A stretch of 64,000 nt of DNA from Pyrenophora tritici-repentis (taxonomy: Eukaryota; Ascomycota; Dothideomycetes; Pleosporales; Pleosporaceae). Location: NCBI RefSeq assembly GCF_003171515.1, contig NC_089398.1, forward strand, positions 1,860,001 to 1,924,000, read 5' to 3'. Below the pieces are notes generated by a model. That model worked only from the letters and a program-made list of their open reading frames with translations. It made no database searches and had not been told where the DNA came from. The translations under genes and the position numbers were made by a program. Shown here piece after piece: positions 34,441-45,459 of the stretch (within the stretch, counting starts at the first letter, position 1; each line of letters begins with the position of its first letter).

Positions 34441-35244
34441 TAGTAAATTGTGTAAATGGCCAGTGCTTCTCTTACAACCCAAAAACACACTACCACACAC
34501 TCTATGCTTTCAATCCAAACCCCAGCGTCCCCCAAAAAAAACAGCGCCGTCTTGGTAATCATGTGTTGTTCTGAACTTTCCCAAAAACAATGATATGTGC
34601 GCCGCGCGGTACACAAAGCGCGTGTATATAAAAGGCCCAATCCACCCACCCTCAAGCCATCTATCCTCTAATTACCTCATAGAAACTGTGCATTATCGGA
34701 ATGCATTATCGAAAACATCATTTATACACGAGATGTTGCCTCTGTCTTTGTCTTTTTGTTTTGCAAAAATCCTGGCATTGCATTTCATGAGACTGGACTG
34801 GATGCTGTTTTTCCGATTGCTGGGGAGTAAAGAAAAGTGTAAAAAAACTTAGCAGATCTCTCAAAACAACACAGTCGATGGTCCGTCAATTTGGTACGTC
34901 AAAAATGGGCAGTGGTACTTGTAAAGGAGATGAGTGACAAGGTCCTCCAAAATTGCCTAAAAACTCGAGAAAACCAGCTTGTAATGCGTAATATGTTCTT
35001 ATCATTGTGCCTGTTTCCCTTTCATGAGCATGCGAGATGCTGTTGTGATTAGCCCGGTTTGCTATTTGTAGAGGTACATGATTAACGTAGTGAGATCATT
35101 CTCCCAAATATATGTACTGCTATGTTGTCTGCTCCAGGAGCTTCAAAATCGAAGACTTGAGTGCGAGATTCTAGACTTAACCGAGTAGATTGCTTCACTA
35201 TGTAACCTACGAGGATTTAATTGACGCCCACTCCCTGCAGACAT
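34441..35244. other. Intergenic region, no gene recognised
   Basis: About 800 bp between the second array and the transcription-factor 3' end. Nothing convincing on either strand. Confidence 0.35.
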
Positions 35245-37400
35245 TCATCGCATACGGATCTCCTCTTCCACTCTGGTAAACATGCCCAAGTATAGCCCCT
35301 TATTTTGTTCCAAATCGGGATTGACACCAGCTTGGAGCATGACATCAAAATTGATCAGTACCTGTTTGTAGACAAGCATCTCCGTAGATGTAAGAGCCTC
35401 ATTTTTCGGATTATTTATATGATGTGCGAAAACCGTGACGAGCGCTGCAGCGAGTATGGGATGAATCATCCTGTGGTAAAGTTAGCAGATGCCACAAAAC
35501 TAGATAATAACATGCAGTAGAGGGTGCTTGAAGCCCTGTGTATTCTGATGACTTACCAATATAAAGCGATATTACCTCGTGGAGCGACTGACAGTAGACT
35601 CAACAACCTCTTAGCCTCTCGGACAACACTCTGATGTTTTAATCTCGACATCATGCTCAAGCCCTCCAGCTCAAACGGATTGATCTTTGCGTTCATATCC
35701 AGTGCCATGAAAGCATGTAGTCGATAGACTGTTGCAAAGTACTTGGACTCAAGCACAACGCAGTGTACAACATCCGATTGGTAAAGTAATTGGAACAACT
35801 CGTTTGCATCACGCTGAAACACTTGGTGTTGCTGGTGAAAAGCTTGTAAACGCGCAAGAACGATTGTGGCGGCTGCAGCAAGTTCCAACGGGTCCGTATT
35901 GCGCGTTCTTAGTGAGAGAACCTGGTCGATGGCTTCTGTCTGTAGCAAAGCAAGTCTTGTGGAGAGAAAGAATATATGCACTTGCCAGTCACCTTCAGCT
36001 GCAGTGACTGTGCCGAGTTCATTCGCTATGAGTTCGGCAGACTCAGCGACATCCTCGAGTCGGAACGTTCTGGGCGTGTTGTTTATGATGCTCAAGTTTG
36101 AGTCGTTGATGAAGGCAATCCAGAAAACACGACGAAGTTGCGCGGTGTCATCAGGTACAACTGCAGGTCCAGTCGTATCATGATGATAGACAAGGCTCCG
36201 GGCAATGCGGAGTGCGGTAGAAATGAAGTGCCCTTCAGACTTATTGTAGCTGCACGGGCTACCCATGATGAGCAGCTCGACTCCAATCAGACACTGTACT
36301 TGTCCCAGAGATGATGGTGCTGTGAGAAGCCGGTTCAGCGCCGTGTAAACCCGTGCGAAGTAATACTGGGCCATTTCCATGTCATGAATTGTTCCAGTCG
36401 TGCTCATAGCGCGAAGATTATGTGCTATACCAAAGACCACATATGCGTTTGTCCAAGCAACCACCGAGCCGTCGGAAAGTCCCGCATAGCAAACCCGAAG
36501 GTGGTCGGCGATGACATGTGGCTGGTACAAAGGACAGGCTGTGTTCATATCTGTAAGGAATTCTGCAAGCAAGGATGTTTCAACTTCCGGTGGTGGGAGG
36601 TATCCATCACACGGAGGTTGCACAGGCATTGGCGGTGGCGTCTGACTAGCAATTCCTGGCTCAAATTCCGCACTCTGTAAGAAGGCAGCGTCTTCCTGGA
36701 ATTCTTCCGATGGCTGCATATCCTCTGTGGAAATCTGGGACGAAGAATCGGTTGTAAGGTTGTTTTGGCCCGTTTCCATCACAGAGAGTTCAGCAATGTC
36801 CTCCGTGATAGCATCATCGTTACCGCCTACGACGGGATCCAGATCAAAGGGATTAAGATCCGGAAACTCCGGCCGAGACCCAAAATTTACTTCATCCCGT
36901 AAGGAATCCACCCAACTTGAAAGTGGGACGGTGGGTTCTGTCTCATGCCAGACTGGTTGTTTATGGAGCTCCGGTTGTTTCGCATTTCGCTCATTCAGCA
37001 GTGACTCTAGGAGTTTGATCCGGCTCTCATACTCGCCGATACGATTTCTGTATCCAAGTTAACAATTGATTGAATGGAGCACTATGTAGGCGGATGCGTT
37101 ATCCTTTTTGTGGTCCAGCTCTCGGTTTGCGTGTGTACGTGGTTGTGCAAGTCTCTCCCAACTTTGTACATGGTGAACAGCCTTGTTGACCACTGTTCCA
37201 AACACATCTTCGTTTTCGTTTGCGACATGAACCACATGCCTCGAAATTATGTTAGCTGTCTGTAGGATATATGTGGAGTTCAAAGTGGGGAGTGGGGGAA
37301 AGAACGTTGTGTGCGGACTAAGCCGATGACACCGCATACATACCCGCACCGTGGAAGCTGACCCACGCTTTTCAACCTTTTCTGTGCTGACACTAGACAT
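35245..37400 (-). CDS. Zn2Cys6 fungal transcription factor
   Basis: Four exons, 37400-37344, 37239-37139, 37047-35557 and 35470-35245, give 624 residues. The DNA-binding domain is assembled across the first two exons: STVR then ACGSCRKRKRRCVWNSGQQG and CSPCTKLGETC, with cysteines at 21, 24, 31, 40, 43 and 50 in exact C-x2-C-x6-C-x8-C-x2-C-x6-C spacing. The third exon begins NRIGEYESRIKLLESLLNE, the coiled-coil dimerisation element usual after the cluster. An acidic, Pro-rich stretch (about 90-170) and a helical middle region of the fungal_trans type follow; the last exon, joined through Trp, gives the C-terminal helix pair (HPILAAALVTVFAHHI). The intron donor and acceptor choices are fixed by the cysteine spacing. 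Target genes are unknown; no cluster is apparent nearby. Confidence 0.9.
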
Positions 37401-38180
37401 TATCAATGGTATTTGGAGGTGTGTTGAATAGGATTAAAGGATATGTTTGTCTTGGGCTCCTAGTGACATAATAGGTACCTGAATCTGGCGGTTCAACACT
37501 TGCTGACAAATCCGAGCTGCCCGACAGTGTGTGTCGACTATGTTCGGCAAAGCATGACTGATACAGCAAGGTGCATCAATCTCAGTCATAACATATGAGA
37601 GGCAAAACTCCGGTAAAAATCATACATCGATTGCACTGGATCGAGAGTGGCTATGTAGTGCATCATCCACCACCTTATCTGTACTGAAATCTGATCCATC
37701 CATACACAATCACATAATCACATAATTACTCACCGTATCAAAACCTAGTCTTCTATCCTTCTTATTTAGAGTCTAACCTCTTCGCCTCAGCCTCAGCCTC
37801 AGCCCGACCACAGTGCGGCAGTTCCACAGCTTCTTGTAGTAAGATCGTCTGATTGCAAGCAGAGCATAGATGGTACGCAGAAAGCAAAATTCACAATGCA
37901 ATAGTCTTGGACAACTCATCAGAAGGAAGATTTGTGATTGAAATGGTAACTGCGCGCTTCTAAGTTTCATCTCATCGTGTACTCGCAACGCTCTACATCC
38001 AATCGTTCCAAGCAATAAACAAATAGGAAAAGAAATGTATTGTTCTACTATTACATCTCCCATAACTTGTATGAAATATCTGGTAAACAACTTTGTGGAA
38101 CGCGTAGATAATCCCTTTCCTCCATTTCCAGTGCTCCACTTCCTCAGAACTGGGGGACGGTAGTAGGTATGTAGAGGTTT
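37401..38180. other. Intergenic region, no gene recognised
   Basis: Promoter of the Zn2Cys6 gene and 3' end of the ankyrin gene. A short CCTCAG repeat lies at about 37783-37803. No other feature. Confidence 0.4.
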
Positions 38181-40222
38181 CTACCATACCCAAGTCCCTG
38201 GCATCTTGCTCCGTGTAACTTTTTGCCCACTTCTCGCGCGTTTTTTGCGGGCTTTGTTGGCGATGCGGCGAGCGAATCTGGCTTCCATATTAACTAATTC
38301 CGCTTCGTCACATAGTTCTCCGATAAAAGGCCAATTATACTTGTATACTTCATCGCCTGGATATGTGAGACGAAGACTTCTTCTGCAACATCCCAATGCC
38401 TGATGCTCGGAGACGAGATGATAACCAGATGCTTCAGGATCGAAGACCCATTTGAAACCAAGACGCCAGTCTCCTTCGCCGTAAGTTTCAAATACAATGT
38501 CTCGATCTTTGTCCTCGACTGTCCCAATCTCAGCATCTTTTAGAAATAGCTTCATGTATTCTTCAACGTTCACATCTGATGCTTTGAGCCACTCTATGAA
38601 TACGGCCCCAACGATGTAACTATCAGGGACGTTGCAACATCCGCTGAAGAGATCTTCAAGTATCGGGAACTGGTCCAGTTTGACGTGTCTGAGGAAGTTT
38701 TTCGTCAAGAGTAGTTTAGGATGTTTCATTAACGGGTCTTTTTCAAACTTGGAGCTTAGTTGCCGCCATCTTCCTCGGGTAACAGATTGACGGATATTGA
38801 TCGACTCCTCTAGGGGAAGCAGTCTCCCGATTTGTTGAACAAGCCACTCGAGAGTATCGTCTTCAACCTGGTAGGCCAGGTAAACCCAACTATCATGGCC
38901 GAAATTTTCAATGAAGGGTTCGTCGTCATTAAGAAAACAACGAAATGTCGCAATTTGATCCTCACATCCCAGTGTGTGAATTGGACGAATAGCAAGGTAT
39001 AGTTCGGTAGTGCCACTATACGTGGTATCTGATTTCACACCATAAGCCTTTAACAGTTGACAAATATCTACTCTGTTGTGCCAAGCGGCATACTAAGTAT
39101 ATCATTAGGATTTTTTTCGGTCACACCTGCAGGACTGACTTACATGGAGTAAGGACCACCCATGTTCATCCCGCTGGAACGGGTGGACAGTCCCAGAACT
39201 GATCAGTTGCTGGAAACTTCTCAAGTCGTCAAATTCGAGTACACTATCTAGTTCATTGGCGTAACTACTGACCACCGGAAATACACTAAGGCTCGGAAGG
39301 AGTTTGCCGTATGATCGATGTTGAGTCCACGTAAATCCATAGCCCAACATACTCCAGAGAAGAGAGGTCTCGTCGTCCTCCCAAAGGGCTACTTCTTCGC
39401 ATGGCCCCTTATTTCTGCTTTTTGAAGGTACCAGCATACGGCCTGTCTTTTTACGCTGATAGAGTCCGAAACGATTGAGATATGATTGCATCATGGTTGT
39501 CCGCACAGAGATATGCGTGGATACAACGTCTAACAGATTGTCGTCATTCCCACAGGAGATGGCTCCACCCTGGCACGAGGTAATTATCGATTCCGTCCTG
39601 GTGATGACTGTTGATTCTTTTTTGGAATTCGAATATGTCGCGAGACTTTGTTGCAATGTCATGATAGTATTCTGGCCTTCTATCAACGCAGGAAAAGCCT
39701 GTAGTCTTGTTGTCCCACCAAGTCAGTTGTGCTTAGGTAAAGACGTATGCCACAGGATGCTTACGAGATAGCACTGAGATTGGCTCCGAGGCAAATATGG
39801 AGATAGTTGATCTCGCGGTCGATACGCACTTCCATGTCCGCAATGCCCTTCGTTTTCATACCGATTTTCAGTCCACTCTTAAGCCTAGTTGAGGCAGTGC
39901 CAGCCAGTGACATTGAGGTCCCAAGCTTCTCGACCAGTTCATTCAATGTCTGCAGAGTCTTTTCACAACTTTGCAGGTTCCTGAAGATCGTCATCGAGGG
40001 CATCGGAAGGTAATGTCCCATTGATGACTGTCGCTCCAGTAGATCGCGTATGTCTTCTAGTAAACCCTCGAGGCGCTCTAGTAAATCTATCAACCTCTCT
40101 AACTCTTTTCGAGAGTCTTTAACGTTACGAATGAAGGTCTTGATCGTTGAGACAGTGCCGACGAGCTGTATCGCTAGCGACACGACGGCCATGCCGCTGG
40201 CGATGCCAGAGAGAGCCTCCAT
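38181..40222 (-). CDS. PigL_N-type N-terminal domain protein with ankyrin repeat
   Basis: Three exons, 40222-39765, 39705-39144 and 39092-38181, encode 643 residues; introns are 59 and 51 nt. The first exon (residues 1-152), starting MEALSGIASGMAVVSLAIQL and continuing with a helical stretch (RKELERLIDLLERLEGLLED), resembles the fungal N-terminal domain (PigL_N, PF17111) found on many STAND-type and ankyrin proteins. Joining of exons 2 and 3 builds one clear ankyrin unit near 330-362 (DEHGWSLLHYAAWHNRVDIC, then QLLKAYG). The remaining C-terminal ~280 residues have no recognised domain and end in a basic tract (RRIANKARKKRARSGQK). No NACHT or NB-ARC P-loop is seen. A signalling or heterokaryon-incompatibility-like role is typical of such architectures but is inference here. 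Confidence 0.75.
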
Positions 40223-41893
40223 GACTGAAATCAAGGGACGGAGGTAAGGAGAGCGACACAACTCGGGGGAGCTGGATGTCTATATAGCGAGGTTCGCTTC
40301 ACGTCTGCGCCTCGTCGAAGCACCTGCAGGGTGCGAATTGTAAATCTGACGTGCGCGCTTAAGATTGGTCCTCAGCATCTGCATGCTCCGCCACTGTCAC
40401 GAGGCTGTGCGTGCAATCAGCTCTCTGGTCAAACTCAGAACTGTAGGGTACGATATCAACCGTTTCTCTCACCTACCATAATGCTTGTGTGCGGCGTTTA
40501 CGCAGCACAGAGCCCCAGTCCACAAAAAGCTTTAGAGAGGCGAGAGACAGTCTAGTTACCGGTAACTACGACATCAAACGCCGCTCCTTTCTTGTGTCGT
40601 ACACGCTGCACATAGCCTCATTGTTGTTCTTTCCGTGCACGCATCCGCACTTGGTAGGTAAAGATGAGCATCTAGTATCATCAGTCCTTTCATCGGAAGA
40701 AAGATAGCCTGCATAGGCATCTTTAATCTGAGATAAGTTGAGACAGGAATCCGGTCAGGTTGGGGGCGGGAAAGGATTTGGGGGCCAAAGGCGAGACAGA
40801 AACAGCCTAACCCAGCCCAGCCGAAGGAAGGGACACGCCCACTAGCCCATTTACCTAGTCAACTCCTTCCCTCCCCTCACATGGACAATAGAACATGCAA
40901 TGACAAACATGCAAAAACACACGACAAATGAAAAAGAAAACGGTTGGAGACAGTCAAAACACAATCAAGTATCTCACTTTCCACTATTCACGCTAATCGT
41001 CCAACTCTAAATATCTACAAAAAGGCCAAAGTTCTTCCAAAATCTTCCCATATCATCGAATCATGATCACGTGCATCCATCGTCATCGTCCATCATCCAT
41101 CATCCACCACCACAACCACCACCATCACACTCCACAGTATCCCCCCCCTAAGAAAGAACAAGACCAATCTTCGCTAAAACAACACACATACACACATGAA
41201 AAATGTACGAAACGCCAACAAATGCAAGAAATGTCCTATTTCCCACCGTTCAACCAACCAACCCCCTCTTCCCTTTTCATATAATATAGATAGTAGTAAG
41301 TAGTAGTGGTAGTTAGTTAGAGAGAAAAAAAGATGCCCCAGAGGTAAATAGAAAGAAAAAAAAAGAACACCACCTTTTTTCATTCAGTTCCCCCCCATCA
41401 CACACACACACACGTTTGAGAAAATAAAGAGAGGGGGAACTCTGGAAATAAACAGTGTTGTTTTCTTTCATCTTCTTCTTCCCTCGCATAATTTGGCCAG
41501 GCTAGCACCTGGGTCTAAAAAGTCATTTGAACATGGACACGGCAAGCTCCGGTCCTCCTGAAAGGGGGTAATCATTGAAGAAGCGAAAAAAAGGTAGAAA
41601 CACAGGACGACAAGACAGCAAGAAAGAGTCTTTTTTCGTGGTAGAAAAAGATGGCAGTGGACACGGGAAATTGTGAAGAGAGGTCTCGGGTTCCCCGAAA
41701 AGCAGAGAGGTCGGGTAGGATGGAAGGGTTGTTCGTCATACTGAGGGTCGGAAAAGAGGGTATCGATCACTCATAGGTAGAGGTGAGCTCGAGATGGTGT
41801 ATGCTTCAGCTATCACACCTCAACACGCATTGGAGGCTGAGGTGGAGGCGAAGATAAGAGCGCGATACCGACGGCGACGAAAGTAACAAGGAG
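40223..41893. other. Intergenic region with simple repeats
   Basis: Holds the ankyrin-gene promoter and the 3' UTR of the LON/RING gene. CATC/CAC repeats at about 41075-41125 and a CA repeat at about 41399-41413; a CACGTG at about 41067. No gene recognised. Confidence 0.4.
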
Positions 41894-43846
41894 TCATAGG
41901 ATGCTGCAAGAGCTGCCCGAAGACCTGCAATAGCATGGTCAGCAAAGATGTTCTTTTATCAAGTGTGAACGCCCGAATGCACATCTCTTCCGTCATCATG
42001 ACCCGTGTCCGCGGAGGCTGCGCATATCTGCAACCACGGGCTATGCACGCCGCGGGGAGAGCCGGTCGATCACCATTGAGCTGGTGCCACGCGACAGGTG
42101 ATGTTACTGGGGGCCGAGATCCGAGAGATGTGCATTGACATCGCGGGTAAAAGAGGGCTTGGGTAGAACATACCATCGTTGTCCGCGGATTCGGCCAATC
42201 CACGAATACACAATCTTGAGGCGCTCGCGCACACGCTCCGTCTGCAATAGCACGTATTTCTCTTCTTCCACAATGGGAACTACAGAAGCAAACCAATACG
42301 GGAATATTGCAGGGTCTTCTGGTGGTTCACCGTAGACCTGGATGATGCGCTCGCGAAGCCACGGTGCGCTAGCTTCCCTCATCTCTCGCACGAACGCAGT
42401 GCAGCTTTCAAGCAGTTGTTGCGTTGACAGTGTCTCAATTGCGACTGCGGTAGGGAGCTGGGTTTGTGGGTGGTCGCGGAAAAATGCTTCCGCATAGTCT
42501 CGCGCCATGGTAGTTTCGCGCTGCTCAAGGGCGGCTTCTTCAGCGAGGGAAACGTCCTCGACGCGTTCGACACGGCTGACGTTGTATCCGTCGAGCATAC
42601 CATGAGCTCTCACCTTGAATCGGCCTATACCACGTGTTTCGATAAAGCTGCGTCCATCGCGGAGTAGCTCGTAATTGACAATCTCAAGCAGGGTGCCGTA
42701 CTCTAGAAATGGCATCACACCAAGGTCCCCTTGCGGAGCGTGTGTGCGGTTGTACATTACCATGCCGAATTGCCTGTTTCCTTCGATGACACGTCGCATC
42801 ATCAGCCGATACCGAGGCTCGAAAACGTGAAGGAAGGTTGGCATGGCGGGAAGCGACAGAGTGCAGATGAACAGGGGAAGGTTCAGAACATTGTCGCCGG
42901 CCTGTTCTTCTGCCTTGAGAGCGTCGGCACGAGCAGTCACTAAGTCAGGGCAAAGTCCGTTCAACAACGAGTTGAGTAGGACATTGCTGGGCTGATTCTG
43001 CAGCGAGGCGGGCACATGCAGCCCTCTCCGGCAGAAAGGGCAAATGCTACTGTGGTCCATGACACGGGCGAGACATCGGCGGCAGAATGTATGACCGCAC
43101 GATGTAGTTGTTGGGTCCAACATCAAGTTGTAACAGACAAGGCAGTCTAGCTCCTTGTGCGTTACGTCCCGCAGTCGTTCGAGCAGAGTGATGTCAAGAT
43201 GCTCGGAATCATGCCGACTCGCCGACGGTAATGCGTAATCGACTTCGGAAGTGTAACCGAGTTGGCCCATTTCGGCCATGGTAAAGGTGGAAAAGAGACG
43301 GCCTCCAGGCAGTTCCAGTTCGTGGCCATGGCGGGCGGGTTTCTCTTTCTCCGTCTCGTCCGTTTGCGGATCGTGATGTGCAAGTATCTCGATGATGCGC
43401 GTCGGAGTATTTCCCGCACGTGGCCCGTGCTCAACTATCTCAGCTTTAATCAGGTCGATTAGTTTGGTCAATGTCACGTCGACAGAGCACTCTGCGGCAG
43501 CGTGTTCGGCCCCGCAGCCCATGAGCGGACAGGCAATGCCCGTGAGGCGGTCTGGTGTGTTTGGATAGGAAACATTGGTCCTGGGCTGGGGTGGAGGGAG
43601 GCAGCCGCGGCAGACAGTGTGACCGCAAGGCAGTGTAACGGGCGTGCTCAAAGGTTTTGAACATCGCGGACACTGCAGCAGGCGCACCAGCTGGCGGGCG
43701 TCGCGATGGGCGTCGAGGGCGACAGCCTCCTCAGCCTCTGGCTCGCGCTCATTGTCGCACATGAAGGCCTGTGCAGCAAGCTGAGGCTCTAAGGAATGCC
43801 CAACGCTGTCGACGATAGAGCACCCTTTTGTCCGTGAGCGATTCAT
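41894..43846 (-). CDS. RING finger and LON substrate-binding domain protein (LONRF-like)
   Basis: Main exon 43846-42174, with a likely short last exon 41924-41894 (31 nt) after a 249-nt intron; total 567 residues. Two RING fingers are visible: the first starts at Cys 59 (CPRCSKPL, LPCGHTVCRGCL), the second near 237-275 (CLVCYNLMLDP, SCGHTFCRRCL, ICPFCR). A LON N-terminal substrate-binding domain follows (LPLFICTLSLPAMPTFLHVF, EPRYRLMMRRV), without the AAA or protease parts of Lon. Such proteins are candidate E3 ubiquitin ligases; CrgA-type relatives exist in fungi. If the last intron is not spliced, the frame continues to a stop at 42104 with an unrelated tail. The spliced form is preferred because it gives a compact end (RWSSGSSCSIL), but this is not proven. 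Confidence 0.85.
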
Positions 43847-45459
43847 GTAGATGCGCTCTGTTGTGCAATGGCCTCGACAGCCATGTACAGGTCGCAGGTC
43901 CGTGGATTGGGACCGGTCGCGCTACGGTCGGGAGTGGAGCAGACGAGGGCTGCAGGTGTGGTGTGTGGTGTGGGCAGTCTCGAGGATAGCTAAATCGTCA
44001 AGATGGGGCAAGGGTGGGCTGGCACGTCTTGTCACGACAAACCAACTTGTTGATGATGGCGTGGTGGTGGGATCAGCAGTGCGCGTGCTGATGCAGGGTC
44101 GAGAGATGGCGGCGGCGGCCGAGGCAAAGGGAGCAGTAAATGTCGAAGAGTACACCACACACTGCTAGGGTCACGTCTTATAGGAGCCACACCGGGTGGC
44201 GATGGTGAGGCTCGTGGTGCAGAAAGCGACTGTGAAGGTGGTAGAGAAGTGCGGAACGCAGGAGGGCCATGTTCAGAAGAGCCAAACTTGCAGTGGTCAT
44301 CCATGTTGGACGGATAACCAAAGATCGGCGATGCTACTTCTGCGGCCTCGTATCAGTCATGGAATGCTGCCGCCGATTTCTGTCTCAGCTCTGGGGGTAC
44401 TCGGATCGAGAGAGGAGCCCGTCATCGGTTGCCAACCTAGGCCAATCTGGGCACAGCCTGGTATAAAACCCGCACGGGCCAGGTGCAAACCGCGTTCACA
44501 AACCACCGACGACTTGCTTGTTTGCCCACCCACTGCATGTCGAACCGGTATCCCGACGCCTGGGATAGGACGACTGCTGCGGGCCCGTTGTCTCGACCGC
44601 ATAGCCGGCCAGCAGCACCGCAAAGGCCATAGTCGTGTAGAGTATGTGAAAACCACGCCAAGCCAAACTTCACCATTTGTCCGACTATTATTCGCACCCG
44701 CGCGAGCCCCGCAGCTCCATATCCATATCGGCCCATATGAGCCTGCCAGACATGCAAGACCAGACGGTGTGGCTGGACACAGCTGCAGTCCATGGGCCGA
44801 ATGCCTATATGCCTCCAGGTAGCGACAAACGGGCTTGCAAGCGTCATTGAAGTCGCTTCAAACCATATTCCACCCAATCAGCGCCCAGACCCGCTACTAC
44901 TGCCAAACGTCAATCCCATGATTCCCATGTGCCACCCTCGCGCCTAGGGCTCGCTCGGAGACGCCTAGCCGCTGCCGAAGACCCTGTACATCACCCAAAG
45001 GGTCCGATGGTCGTGACGACTCGTATCCATCATCAATGGTGGGGCAGCCAACATGTGCAGTGTGTGTCAACCGTCACACCCGTCTTCCACCAACGACACC
45101 TGGACGCTCACCATTCGCCCAAACGCAACCCGCGGGTCCAGAAGATGCTCCTCTGCGCTGCCACCACTTTTGCATTCATCTACTAACTTGTGTCGTCGTC
45201 CCTGAATATAGCGCCGTCTGCCCTATCGTCCCGCCAGCCTTTGCCCGAAATAAACCGGAAGAAGCGCTACGCTAGTGCACATGTCCCTCCTTGGCATGCT
45301 CTACCACCTGTACCGGGGAACTCCATATGCAAAACAAAAGTCATCCACCCTTTTGGCTCGACTCCGCTGACACGCCTATCGTACATTGGCATCCCTGTAC
45401 ATAACGCTCCTCAACGCCCATTGCCGATTTTCCGGTCTCGTATTCCCATGAACACCAGT
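43847..45459. other. Intergenic region, no gene recognised
   Basis: Promoter of the RING-LON gene and 3' flank of the Rictor homologue. Several open frames exist on both strands but none shows a recognisable product or splice-supported extension. Confidence 0.35.

Noticed and set aside
44196..44822. 208-codon plus-strand open frame between the RING-LON and Rictor genes
   Set aside because: No recognisable motif, mixed amino-acid composition and no splice-supported extension; treated as chance.
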